Shown here in pieces: positions 15,361 through 27,843 of a stretch of DNA of 64,000 nucleotides. Position numbers and translations under genes: made by a program. The first letter of the stretch is position 1. Each line of letters starts with the position of its first letter. The DNA lies in assembly GCA_030141605.1 (NCBI GenBank), contig JAQGDQ010000279.1, positions 236,001 through 300,000 of the forward strand. Direction: 5' to 3'. The notes beneath the pieces are model-generated. The model saw only the letters and a program-made list of their open reading frames with translations, was not told the origin of the DNA and ran no database searches. The DNA is from Tubiluchus corallicola. Lineage: Eukaryota > Priapulida > Priapulimorpha > Priapulimorphida > Tubiluchidae.

Positions 15361-15896
15361 TTGTTGCAAGCTCAGTAACATTTCCGTCCTCCTCTTAATC
15401 ACTACCCTCCCGTCTCCACGGTCACCAGATAAATGTATTTGTTTAGCGCACGATGTCAGTAGTACAGTGAGACTTGATGAGTCCCGCTTGTGATTAATTT
15501 TGTCCTTGACATGCGCAGTTTAACTGCAATCATTTAGTCATCACCGGCTGGTATATTTGCTAATAAGTCATGATTAATTACGGAACGATCATTCCTGTAA
15601 TATTTGTTGACAGAATCCCCCGGGAATGAAGGACGGTGTATATAGTTATAACGTTAGATTTACTCGATCGTGATACAACTGAATTTTTTACTATTATTTT
15701 CCTCAAAATACATTGTATAATGGAAAACGTAGAAAGTATTACAGTGTTCAAAAAAACCTCTGGGGGGAAAAAGTAATATTTCAGGAGCAGTGATAAATTA
15801 TTTTCAAGAAATAACATTGTAAGGGTTTAACTCAGTTTCCCAGAAAACTTTTTTCACATTCTCACCATCCTCCTGGTAGATTTTCATCTGTCAGCC

Positions 15897-16037
15897 GGCG
15901 AACACTTGATAACAGTTGTGTTCGCCATGAGTTACTTGAGCAAAAAGTACTTCAGTGACTTGCTTGGTCTATCCTGAAGGATTTGGTCCACAGCTCCTTA
16001 TTTGAATATTCGGAGCACCCTGGTTCGTGAGCCAGGG
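15897..16037. repeat. two perfect hairpins beside the foldback structure
   Basis: GGCGAACAC...GTGTTCGCC (15897-15926) has a 9-bp stem and 12-nt loop. CCCTGG...CCAGGG (16018-16037) has a 6-bp stem and 8-nt loop. Confidence 0.6.
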
Positions 16038-16079
16038 GTCCCCCATCCGCCACCCGGGGGATGCGCCCGGTAGGGGTTT

Positions 16080-16862
16080 CACAGAAAAAACATTTCCCAG
16101 AAAAATCACTTCATGGAAAAAAATTTGCCAGAAATTTTTTCCCAGAAACCATTTATCCCAGAAAACATTTTTCCTAGAAAACCCGTTTCGCAGAAAAAGT
16201 ATTTCCCAGAAATAGTTTTTAACAGAAAAATCGCTGTTTCGTTTTTAATTCGGTTTCTTTTTTCCGCTTACCTTTCCCTCTCTCTCTCCCCTGTCTGTTT
16301 CCCGTCTTTTATGGCAGGACCGGATTCTAGTTCATTTGTAAAACAGTCCTCTGAGAAGAAATATTGTACTGGTAAAGGGTCATAGTCACAGTCAGATGCA
16401 TGTACATCCTCCCGGAATCAGCGAAATAATTCGGCATAGCAGTGAAAGGAACTGCCTAAAGTGAGGTTCTTAAACAGTCACCCAACTAATCGGCTGTCAG
16501 GCTCAACATTGCTTCACTTTGGAACGCCGTGATTACTCAGTATTGCGTAGATGCAAAAATTCGCCACATAACCGTTCTTGCCTTAACTAGTTGACCAAAT
16601 TTTTTTACCATATAATCTGTATTAATCAGCACACGTAGTTAAAATAAACTACTCTTTATTTCGCATCATTTACCTGCGTTTTAAAGAGAATTTATTTCAT
16701 TTTCTGTGAAATGATGGTTCTGGGGAAAAAATCTCTGCGAAATGGTTATTCTGGGAAAAACTTCTCTGGTAAGTAAATTTTTTTGACAAAAAAGTTTTCT
16801 GCAAAGTTGTTTGGAGGGGAATTATTTTCTGGCAAAAAAACTTCTCTAGGAAACGAGTCTAC
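16080..16862. mobile_element. foldback-like structure: inverted arms made of short repeats
   Basis: The left arm (about 16080-16245) is a run of roughly 18-20-bp units of the form TTTCCCAGAAAA. The right arm (about 16694-16862) carries the same units inverted (TTTTCTGGGAAA). They are separated by about 450 bp of unrelated sequence. Long inverted arms built of subrepeats resemble foldback transposons. No target duplication seen. Confidence 0.5.
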
Positions 16863-17836
16863 CCCAAGTCAAATCCATCTGTTCTACTTGTTACATTGAC
16901 AAAAAAGCCCGCAGTTAACTTCGAAATGTCTCTTCTCGAACTTGTTTTGAAAAAAATAAAATTCCATCCGCGTACCCGTCCATTGCGTAGGTTTTATGGA
17001 TGCCAAATCTATCAAAGCTAAGTAGTTCCAAAATCTTTGTTTCCAAAATCACTATAGTGCAACTCGGATTTTTGCCATTTCTTGTGCCTGATAAGAGACT
17101 CGCGTTTCATTCCCTAGAACTTTCTTGCATGTCAGTAGTCATAGAGGTTGATTCTCTGCCATTAATCAGATCTGTGCTAATGGTTTTTAGGTTACCTGAT
17201 TATCATCGTCATTACCTTTCACCTGCCTATTTTGGCTGCATCTAATGAGTATAATCCAATCTGCCAGTTTTGCAACTCGCTTCTATTACCTGTCATTTCA
17301 TCATCGGTTGGCATGAAATTTGATGACTTCTAAGTACCTTGCGTGGTTTCTATAAGGACTCTCGTAGAATAAATTAGCCCACTTCATGTTTGACTTCGCT
17401 TAATTTTTATTAAGAGTTTTTTCGGTTTTAGAGGCGAGGTGATATCCCGTGATAAGGACGCTTCGCACACGAGAAGATAAATTTCGCACAGCCTGCGTTT
17501 ATTGCAGTGCATTGAACTCTTATTAATTATCGTTCATTGTGTCAACAGCTGTTGATGATTATGCTTATGAATGATAACTTGCTAGGCGTTTTACTAAAAT
17601 AATTTGGCAGGTTATTCATTTACCTCAGCTGTACTGTACAGACGCTAGGAGATTAAGCTGGCATCCAGACCTGAACGAGACAGAAGGTATCTGACTCTAT
17701 TGTATGCTCTCATGCCTAGATTGATATACACTATCATGGTAGAAAAAGTCTTTAGGCATACGACACTAGGTGCACTGTTAAAACCTCGAAGGGAATCAGT
17801 ACGTACAGTGGTGAATTAAGGGTTTCTTGGGTCTAG

Positions 17837-18040
17837 AGTGGCGTTTATATAGCATGCGGATGCGGATGCATTTTCCGTTGCGGAACAGCCTGCGGAAAAA
17901 ATCAATAGGAAATAGCTCCAGAAAAAGAATAACGCATACGCAGGCTGCAAAAACAGGTGCATTGAAAAATATATAAACCGATTTTAGCTATTTCGCACCC
18001 TCGAAACGCATCCGCGTCTGCATGCTACATAAATTCCACT
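17837..18040. mobile_element. 204-bp MITE with long imperfect inverted ends
   Basis: The left 34 bp (AGTGGCGTTTATATAGCATG then CGGATGCGGATGC) match the inverse of the right end (AGTGGAATTTATGTAGCATG then CAGACGCGGATGC) with about six differences. An inner CAGCCTGCG/CGCAGGCTG pair makes a second stem. The target duplication is not clear. GCATGCGGATGCGG-type ends suggest an ISL2EU/PIF-like element (inference). Confidence 0.65.
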
Positions 18041-18521
18041 TAAGGCTATAGCATCATTAGCCTAATGTTTAATCCGCTCCTGTGAATGTGTAAGTGATTT
18101 TGAAACGATTTGGATTTCATAGGCTCGAGTTAATTATGCGGTGTAATCCATGTTGCAGTGTAAATTGAATACTATAAATGAGCAGTTACATTTCATGATG
18201 GACATTTTACACTCAGAAGACAAGAAAACTGAATACAGTGCTAAATAATGTGAAACAGATTGACTTCGTTTGCGAGAAGGTAACAATACCAAGCTGGAGT
18301 AGCCTGACTGTGCCGTTCTTGATTCTAATAGTTAACAAGAGATGTCGACACCGACGTTCCGCGTATCCAAGTCCTTAACTCTTAGTAAAAGCCAACGTCG
18401 TTAAATATTGTATGACTTTGCATCAGTTTTAGTCTTGCGTATGCGTACATCGCTGGTATTTCGTTGTATGGACAGAATTAGCAGTTTAAAAAAGTAATCG
18501 CAGAGCTCAGAGGCAACGCTA

Positions 18522-18658
18522 ATGACAACAGTGCGGTCAATGATGATGATTGGAACGTCAGACATTCGTCCGTGCAGTTTGTACTTCCCTCCTTCACCAC
18601 AGGAGAATCCAGCAAAGCGGATACGTCTATCAAGAGTACCTCTTCTTGAGCTGAAAAG
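18522..18658 (+). CDS. candidate upstream first coding exon of the RhoGAP gene
   Basis: An ATG at 18522 opens 45 codons (MTTVRSMMMIGTSDIRPCSL, then YFPPSPQENPAKRIRLSRVP, then LLELK) to a good donor AAAAG|gtaaga in phase 2. Spliced to the acceptor at 32003, it enters exon 1 in the frame of the ATG at 32014 with no stop, extending the N-terminus. Frame agreement has a one-in-three chance of being accidental, and I recognise no homolog. It could instead be a chance ORF. The implied intron is 13.3 kb. Confidence 0.3.
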
Positions 18659-19607
18659 GTAAGAGGTTTGTCACAATCATCATCCGTGCAACTTCAACTT
18701 AATCAAGCTTGTACTACTGTTAGTTTCTAATGACATAATATTAGTTTGTAATATTTATCTCAGGACTGAAGCGCCTACTGCTGGAATTGATTGGTTCTAG
18801 ATAAATAATCAGCAAATTAGGCTTTCCCTTTATGCACAGTGTTTTTTATACAGCGTTATGGTGTTACTGTAAGTAATACTGCAGTTCCTTTTGTTTGGCA
18901 CAAACATTGAAATCGCTTTGAATTTAATTTAATGGGTTAACATATAACGTTTTAATTCAACTTGGTTATAGACCAACCAACCTAACAAATTAGACTATGC
19001 TTCTTGAATTTTACTTTTTTGTATGGCTGACAGTGTAGAAATTTAAAACGTTTCCAAATAAACATTGGAGGGAATTTTAGAGATATTCAAATTTGTTGAA
19101 CAGCATGTGAATTTTGACCAAAATGCATTGGACAGTAAATTTTGAGTAAATTTAAAACATACGTATGCGAATTTTATACTGACTATTGGATAGATAAACT
19201 TTGATTTTATCCTTTCCAAGTAAGTTCGTATTGGTATGCTTACTCATATATGTCGCTATCAAGTGCTTGGTCTCTTGAAAATAAGGTTGCTATCATACTA
19301 TTATAGTAACTAATATTTATTAATATTATTATTTTATTTTGTACCATTACATACAGATACAGATACAGCACATATATTCATATATACAAAATATAACAAA
19401 GAAAAGTTAATATAAACACGCACAAAGAAGAAAGAAATTAGTACGCATTAAAATAAGTAATTTTTAAAAATGACAACAATTGTACATAATCGTACAGAAA
19501 AATATTATTAGTTTTCACATATCCTTCACAGACAATCTTGTAAACACACATTAAAAGCATTAATGACTAGCTTTTTAACATTTATGTTACCAAACCTTAA
19601 AGATAAA

Positions 19608-19669
19608 ACATACTTTGTTCTTAAGTGAAAATAACTTAGACATACTTTCTTCTTAAGTGAAAATAACTA
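19608..19669 (+). repeat. 32-bp tandem duplication
   Basis: ACATACTTTSTTCTTAAGTG then AAAATAACTTA occurs twice with period 32 and one or two differences. Confidence 0.9.
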
Positions 19670-20796
19670 TTGCTAGTTAAATACAATATTAATAGAATAT
19701 TGTTGATGCTCGACTTTTAAATTTTCTTAACAAAATTTAATTTCCTACTATCAATTAGAAAGTTTGCAGGCACAGTACCACATTATATTAGTTACTTAAG
19801 GTTAAGGGTACTATAATATTTAAGGTTATTATTGCAAGGATAATTGTAGTTATAGTTAATAGTGAATTATACTACATTAATAATAAGTATAATTATATTG
19901 GTCCCTCTTTGTCTAAAATGAATTTTTATTGTATCTTCTTAGATGTGTGTAGCTCTTATTTTTACAGCAAATATTTTTTTAAATTCTTAGTTTTAGTTAG
20001 CACCTGTTATAATTCCAGCGATTTTCCATTATTGGCAAGTTTCTAATTATAACTTCAAAATTCCCAAGATATTAACAAAGTTCTCTCCCACTTTGTAAAC
20101 TCTTATCATTGTAATCTATACATGATGATTCGTCCAATCGTGAATGCCCTGTCGCACCATGGGTTCTCCACACATGTTTGGTGGCAGTTTCTTTCTCTTG
20201 AAACCATATCTCCCACGGGCTCTCTGTGCAAGGTCAGAGGTCGACAGCAGCAATTTCAGCAATGTCTAGCATGTGCTCTGCAGGCCTCCAGTTTGTATCC
20301 TCCCGCATTTTTTGTAGGGAAAGCTGGGAATCCTGTTGTGTAAACATAGTGTGGTTTGTACCTCAACTCTTTCGCCTTGATAAATGTTGACCCAGGAATG
20401 GAATACCTTCAGCGTCCCCGGGGATAGTTTAGAATGCGCGGCTCTTTCATCAGCGGTTGAAACTCACACTGTGGAATCGTAAAGTTAGTAGTAAGTCTCT
20501 AGAGACGAGCATTACTGGGATAGCATGTAGTCCAGCCGCGCATGTAGTAAATGTTTGCGATTTTCACAGCATCATTAGTCAATTAGTTTCAATCTTAATT
20601 GCAAGATTGTTATTAATGATCGGTGTCTCTGACTGTCTCTGCATTTTCTAAGTTTTTTAAATCAATTTAATCGAAAAAACAGCTGTGAAAGGTTGGGCTC
20701 CTCCTGGAGTTGAAACCGGGGATATTTGAATTACCTGTATGAAACTGACAGGTGCAAAGGGTCATATACACAGTGCGATATAGAGAACACGACACT

Positions 20797-20850
20797 TAAA
20801 TCTAAATCTAAATCTAGCCTAATTAAACGAAATTTAAATCTAGCCTAATT
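20797..20850 (+). repeat. AAATCT-based short tandem repeats
   Basis: Three to four AAATCT units, then AAATCTAGCCTAATT occurs twice around a short spacer. Confidence 0.8.
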
Positions 20851-21397
20851 ATGTAGCCGTACTGATTGTAGCACAATCTACACGTGACTTGAACTGTAGT
20901 GTACATTAATAAAGCCCACTAGGTAATTTATGAAAATTATGTAATGCTTATGTACAAAACGTGCATAATAGGAAATTATGTAACTTCCATAATATGATTA
21001 CAGGCCAAACTTCCTGTGTGCTGTTATGCTGTTTTTTACTTTTTGTTCATTTATTATCGTCTTGTAGAGAATCAGTAAATATATAACAGTAATGTTAGTG
21101 TGCTTAAAGTTTTGAATTTTTAAGATTTGTAACTGATTTTGCGAATCAGGATCCAGGGTTTCTGTTTACAAAAATTTATTTTACAAGCCATGTGTTTGCG
21201 TGCTGCCATCTTCTGACAGCAAACTCGGATCTTTGGCGCATGATGAGCGTAATAAAAACTCTGAACACGTAATATGTTTCATTGACTGTGTCAATAATAA
21301 TGTCACCAGTAATGAATGTTTACGCTTCATTATTTTCACGACCCTGCCTCATATATTCACCAACATAATTTTAGAATACCACAAAGGTCTATAGTAA

Positions 21398-21730
21398 TTC
21401 AATTCAAGTTTATTTGCAGTAATACAATGTGTCATGGCCAAAAAATACTATTACATAAATACAAAAAATACATGAACAAATATAATATGCAATTACGTAA
21501 CATTGCACAAACACCAGTTTGTACAAGTATTATAATAAAAAATATTATTGTACTGAGTATACTGTATATTGTACTGAGTTATATTGCTGTATTATAAAAC
21601 AGAAGTCTATTACATTATAATTAAACGGGGAATGACTTCTAAATTGGAAATCTAAAAATTTTGGCCCTTCCCTGGGACTCGAACCCAAGACCGAGCAACT
21701 ATGCTACTTACTGTAGCATGATCCAAAGAG
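21398..21730 (-). mobile_element. SINE: tRNA-like head and LINE-like tail
   Basis: On the minus strand, TAGCATAGTTG (21706-21696) fits the A box and GGTTCGAGTCC (21685-21675) is a perfect B box. They are only 10 bp apart, so this is a shrunken tRNA head, not a tRNA gene. The body ends in CATTGTATTACTGCAAATAA then ACTTGAATTGAATT at 21398-21430, a tail like that of L2/CR1 LINEs. Confidence 0.5.
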
Positions 21731-24333
21731 GTTTTAAGTTTCAGTTTACGTTACATGTTTTCTTGCTGCGCAAATTTTAAATTTAAAAATATTTTTGTAC
21801 TTTGTGGACAAAGCGGAATTTTCGTTCGTCAAAAGTCGCGAAAAGGTACAGTACAGGCTAATTGGATTTGATGCAAGAGTAGTGCTCTGTATTCCAAAAA
21901 TTGTCATGTTTTACGCATAAAGTTTCACGCTGTGTTGTGGGTATTTTAAGTCCCACAAGCTGTGTGACTGTGAAAAGTGTCTAGTGACTATTTTCTAATT
22001 ATCTGGATCGGGGCAAGGATAAGATTGCTATGTGCCACCAAACATTCTTCATTGCCCGGGGTAATTCTACGAAACGAGTTTAAAACACAAAAATATATAG
22101 GTTATAGGCTACTATTTCTAAGCAAGTTTCAGAGCGCTCAAACTCCTTTTATTCTCTGTATTAAAAAGTACCATATTTATGTATGTTTTGAAAATGTAAA
22201 CGTTAAAATTTCAGTAAGCGTTCAATTTCAGTAAAATTGCAGTTCTGTTTACACCCGTAATTTGTGCATTATCAGCATTCCAACAGTTGTTTAAGCAGAG
22301 GCATAGCGTTTTTTGACACTTTGACCCTCCGTCTACGTAACTACTGATGTTGTCTTTGCTAATTTAATTAACCCTACGGTTATAGTCAGGTTTTCTCATA
22401 GTACAAGTGATTTGTAGCAATCTCTCTTCAACACCGGCGCAATACACAATAGATTTTTCGAGCGTACAAGCCTGGTGGATATAATCATGGTTGATTCATC
22501 ATAGTTCTGCTTGTGAACTGCTGTACAGCGTACACACACACATCTTCCCCTGGCGCAATCTCGACCATCTGGTTTATTATTATGCTGGGTTTTATGTGTG
22601 CAGGTTTGTTATGATGTTTGTCTGCAATTCGTACATTTGTTTTTGCCATATTTGCTGTTAAAAGTGCGAGGCTGATACACTTGTGGAATAACCGCGTTAT
22701 TGATTTGGGATCTGTTTTGGGCAGTAGTATCTCTTTGTGACTGTTGACTCACCCTTTGATGTCTTGCGGCTGCCGAATTCGTGGTGTGAATTCATTTAAT
22801 TGTGGAATTAACATTTTGGCAAAAATGTTTCCGTCTATACAGCATTGTGTTATTAGTGTATGATCATCATCCTTGAGCTCCTGTTTTCTAGTTGATTTCA
22901 TCATGGGCGTGCCTAAGATCGATTTTCGCACTGTGTTGTACGATAATGAACCTTTGATGTACCCGTAATCGATTTCATTATAATGGAAACACAAGAGTAA
23001 GTATTCAGCTAGTGTATTACCTAGGCGTTTGCTGTTTCTTATAGACACTGAGCTAGTCATCGACGATGTAGTATTAAGCACGTATTTTCTAGCGTATTCA
23101 GGAACAACATTGTGCAAGCATCATTTGATTAAATACAATTAGTGGGCAATTAAAGAACGTTATTTGAACGGAGGAGGGAGAATTCGCTTATTCACCTGTT
23201 TATAAGTTTTTGTGGGTTTCTTCACTCACTCATCGTTAATTTTTAACTTTTTTAAAGTCAAAAATGGCTTATTCCCATGCCCACAAGTGACAAACGGTGT
23301 CTTCGTGTTAATTAATTAATTGATAGACATGGACAAAAGACACGAAAGAACAAAGACAAGGGTTGTCAAGGAACCATCCTTATACTTTACATCCTTTATT
23401 ACTTGGGTAAAAAATAGTTTGTTCGAATCTGTAGGTACGTCAGTGTAATTAGGCATGCCAGTGCTTAAAATCAGTGAGTAAAATTGCGTGTCCATAGATC
23501 CATTCCTTTTTTCCTATCTTGAATTACCATCAGCAAAGTTTGTTATTGGTTACTGTAATCTTTAATAATGAGAGTATCAGCACAACTACTAGTAGTTTAC
23601 ACTTGAGAGTAGGCTTCACTCTTCATTGCAGCTCACACCAGATGAGAGCAGCCCACATGGTGTTGACATAGTTTAGCACCAGACCATGAGATGGTAAAAT
23701 TATCTCCACATTCTTTTGGGAATGCATTTCTTTGGAATGACAGTACTCGGAATATATGCGCCACTTCAGGCAGTTGGTTTATTAGCGAAAAGTTAAGGGA
23801 TAGTCGTGCTTATGGCCGTATGCACGAAATTATTAATTAAGCCATTAAAAAATACTATTTCTGATCAGATATTGTTTTTCGTAAAATCACCAAGTTTCCT
23901 GACAATCGTCTAACTATAGTTAGGCCTATATTGGTGGATTATGCACGAGCACGTCAAATGTTTCTTGCATCTAAACTCTTATTTAGCTAGTTGCTTGCAG
24001 GGTGCTTACATGAGTTTTAAAGTGTGTTGATGTCATCTGTGCAAGTTTCCACGTACTAATAGTCAGTACAGAGAAAACTCAGTTTCACTTTTTAGTTGCC
24101 GCTTTGTTCTTAACTGGTCAGTATTTCATCTTAACTGTCAAATTTCTCCATGGACCACTTTTTGCATTCGCACAAAATGTGTTGTATATGTCTGTTCCTT
24201 GTGGTTTAATTCGTTGAGTTTTTAATGGAATTGGGATCGGTAATTTTCAACATATGTGTGATTGAGCACAGTTGCTATGATGCTAGCTCACATGAATTAC
24301 TATCTGTAATAATTGTGAGTCAAAGTAACAACT

Positions 24334-24407
24334 TTTATGGAGTAATCTACTACGTTTTATGGAGTAACCTACTACGTTTTACGGAGTAACTGCAAGCTTA
24401 CTACGTT
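24334..24407 (+). repeat. 22-bp tandem repeat, three units
   Basis: TTTTATGGAGTAAYCTACTA then CG repeats at period 22. The third unit carries a 7-bp insertion (TGCAAGCTTACTACG). Confidence 0.88.
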
Positions 24408-25044
24408 TGACTGGAGAACATGTTGTTTTTTGTATCACTACATGGATATCGTATGTAGGATCTATAGAATCTGTGAACACTCTTCGCAAGACGTTTGCTG
24501 TTAGCTATCACATTTATCCAATTTTAATCTTAAGAAATACAGACGCAAATGCATTTTGATTTTAATATTAGCACTTATTATCTAGATCAAGCTTTTCAGC
24601 TTCTTTTTATGGGGTAAACTGATGCTTTACGGATTCAACTGTTTCTTATTTTCAACATCTCTCTGTTCTTCTGGAAAGTTTTTACTAAGTTCTTTTCTAT
24701 CTGTAGTGTTCTTGTCCTGCGGAATCTTTACATCAGAGTTTTTTGGTGTCTAAAGTTACAGTGGCTTCAATGAAGCTTTTGGGACGAAACGTTTTTTGCA
24801 TCTGGATCTCTCCTGCGATGGGCCCCAAGGAAGCTTTTGTGTGGATGCTTTTATGTGCATTTGTATGTGACTGTTGAAAAGCTGTTACTACTTTTCCGTT
24901 TCTGCTGCCTGGATATCTGTACGACAGTTGCCAAGAGTGAAGATTTCACATAGCATTCCGTCTCTACACCACCATCATCAGAGTTCTATAGATTAATTTA
25001 CTATGAAAGTTCTTGGTTTCTATGTGCAGGTTTCACATCAGCAT

Positions 25045-25900
25045 TTCACATACAGTTCTTGTTTTTTCTTTGGAGCTGTTACATCATCCTTCCATTTACA
25101 GTTTTTGTTTTTTCTGTGGACCTGTTACATCATCCTTCCACTCGCAGTTCTTGTTTTTTCTAGGGAACTCTTGTATGACCCTTCCACCCGCAGTTCTTGT
25201 TTTTCTATAAAGCTCTTGTCTGAGCCTTCCACCCACAGTTCTTGTTTTTTCTAGGAAGCTCTTGTATGAGCCTTCCACCTGCAGTTTTTCTTTTTTCTAG
25301 GGAACTCTTGTATGAGCCTTCCACCCGCAGTTCTTGTTTTTCTATAAAGCTCTTGTCTGAGCCTTCCACCCACAGTTATTGTTTTTTCTAGGGAGCTGTT
25401 GTATGAGCCTTCCACCCGCAGTTTTTGTTTTTTCTAGGGAACTCTTGTATGAGCCTTCCATCCGCAGTTCTTGTTTTTTTCTAGGGAGCTCTTGTATGAG
25501 CCTTCCACCTGCAGTTTTTGTTTTTTCTATAGAGCTGTTACATCATCCTTCCACCTGCAGTTCTTGTTTTTTCTAGGGAGCTGTTGCATCATCCTTCCAC
25601 CCGCAGTTCTTGCTATTTCCATAGAGCTATTGCATGTGCCTTCCACACGCGTTTCTTATTTTTTCTATGGAGCTGTTGCGTGAGCGTTCCACCTGCAGTT
25701 CTTGTTTTTTATAGAGCTGTTACACCAGCTTTACACCTGCAGTTCTTGTTTTTTTTTCTGTGGATCTTTCCATCTGCAATTCTTGTTTTTTCTATGGAGC
25801 TGTTACACCAGCCTTACACCTGCAATTCTTGTTTTCTGTGTGGAGCTGTAGAGTTATGTCAGCCTTCCACTTGCAGTTCTTGTTTTCAGTGTGGACCTTC
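25045..25900. repeat. 46-bp minisatellite, about 19 units
   Basis: The unit is TTCCACCCGCAGTTCTTGTT then TTTTCTAGGGAGCTCTTGTATGAGCC, 45-47 bp. Units start near 25090, 25136, 25182, 25227, 25273, 25319, 25364, 25410 and onwards, becoming more divergent to the right. Units 25136-25272 and 25273-25409 form a 137-bp higher-order duplication (46+45+46); the middle units are identical. Overlapping ORFs are by-products of the repeat. Confidence 0.92.
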
Positions 25901-27803
25901 TGCAGCGCCGCTAGGAGTTCTTGTGGCTTCTTCCACTGGGCTGCTGAAAACACGTTTGACAACGTCTAAGCGGTTGCATCGATTTTCACGGCTGTATTGT
26001 ACAAACTTTAGCTGGCTTCTTTTCAGTGCCATTTTACTGTGAGTCTGAGCTTGTGCTGCTCTTTGCTTGCCCTTACAGTTGCCGAACAGAAACGGCAACG
26101 GCAGCTACACGGATTGTAAACTGATACTTCACGTGTTGTGGAAAACTGAGAATTATAGTATCTTGTGATGTTTTTCAAATTGACGTTTAATTAACTCTTT
26201 GGTGGTCTAAAGTTGTTTCGGCTCAGTTGGCGGTGGTTACTCGAGTGGCAATTCAAATATTTTAAAGCAAATGTGGTTTATGGTTGTCTGTGATGTTTGC
26301 AAACACAGTGCCACGCGTGCAGTTCAAAGACGCAAAACAGACACTGTGTGAGAATTGACAGAGGTGTATAATCAGCCGTGCTTGAGCTAATCACAATGCT
26401 GCGTTGTTGAAAGTTAAAATAGTTAGTCTGTTTTGAGCGCTATCATACTGTGGTTTGTAAGTTTCCAAGCATGGTTAAAATAAAAAGACGTCGATTGTAT
26501 TTGTGTGAAGTAGAGATGATACAAACGCAGCATTTTGACTTAAAACTTATTCCTCAACCCGCCGCTTTCAAGCGTCACAGGCACATCTATAATAGTACAC
26601 TCATTACATATACAGTGCGGTGTGTTAGTGAATCGAAAGCACAGCAGTTACCATGAACGTCCATTCTAGAACACTTTAGATTTTAGAAATAAAAAACCTT
26701 GTTTGAGTTCCTGCTCGTTCGTCCGACATTCCTTCTAGTTCTGCATATTCAACCCTGGTCGAATTTCTGTAGATCACGTAGATAACTTCGTAAATTTTCT
26801 TAACTTACACTGAAGTCCAGTTTAGCGTGGCCTGGTTGTTGGCTTGCTCTTCATTTTTGGTGCAAGTCGTATTCTGATGTCCGCCACTCAGCGTCTGGTT
26901 TTTGTATCGTTTGACAAGAAACTTGTCAGGCGGTGCGTCTGGTTTGAGGAGCTTTCACGTGCTAGCATCGGCGGCAGACTGAAGATTCAGAGCGGGAGGA
27001 AGACAAATGTGGCGATGTTAAGTGAAAGATGCAACTGAGTTATTAGAAATTCCATTTATATGAGGTTAATTATTCAGGACAATATGATTGTTGGGAACCT
27101 GTAAAAGAATGTTTTTAAATGAGTCTTTCGTTTATTCAGAGCGTTTGCTGTGCTGTTAAACTTTAAAGTAACAAAACTCTTGCTTGGTTGTCTCAATCGT
27201 TGTTTTACAATGTGAATGTGATCGAGTCTGACACGTTGTTTTACCCGTTCCAAATCATGATGTGACTTCTCTGTTATTCGGATGACCTCCAGGACAATGT
27301 GTGTTTAGACGTCTGGACGATGTACTGTTACTCCTGTGGCTGGTTTCAAACTGAGTGCGTATTATTTTTAACGTTTTTAATCGGTCATTTTATGACAGGA
27401 TTTTCATAAAGCCTTGATTCAGTGCGCAGGATGCTAATGTTATTTTAAAACCCGGCAACTCGTCAAGTTTAGTGCATGGGTTAGCAACTTTCCCGGTTGT
27501 ACAAACATCAGCTCCTGTTTTCAAAGTCACACTTTCTTATTTTAGAAACCGATCAACTCCATACTCTGCTGATAATATGAAAAAGATAAATTTGCAAAAG
27601 TGATTTGTTGCAAGCAATACCCATAAATCTAAAGTCAAAAAATCAATATTATGAGTCATTGAGAACGGCTGTAATGCTTATCTGAAATTTTGCAGTAGTA
27701 TCAAAAAAATGCAAACAACAACTGAACCAAACAACAGATATGAGGTGCACAGTATATTATAATTTACCTAAACGTTTAATTGATTAATATGTTTTAGTTA
27801 ACA

Positions 27804-27843
27804 TAACAACAACAACAACAACAACAATAATAATAATAATAAT
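27804..27843 (+). repeat. (AAC)n(AAT)n microsatellite
   Basis: About seven AAC units run into about six AAT units. Confidence 0.95.

Noticed and set aside
21661-21725. tRNA gene on the minus strand
   Set aside because: A and B boxes match, but only 10 bp separate them, so no cloverleaf is possible. Treated as a SINE head.
22749-23117. 122-codon minus-strand ORF
   Set aside because: No recognisable motif, starts from TTG rather than ATG, and a stop lies just upstream. Could be chance in AT-rich DNA.
25045-25900. CRISPR-like array
   Set aside because: The units are contiguous tandem copies without unique spacers, in an animal genome.
25003-26042. Overlapping ORFs rich in Ser, Phe and Leu
   Set aside because: They follow the 46-bp minisatellite, whose unit length shifts the frame from copy to copy.
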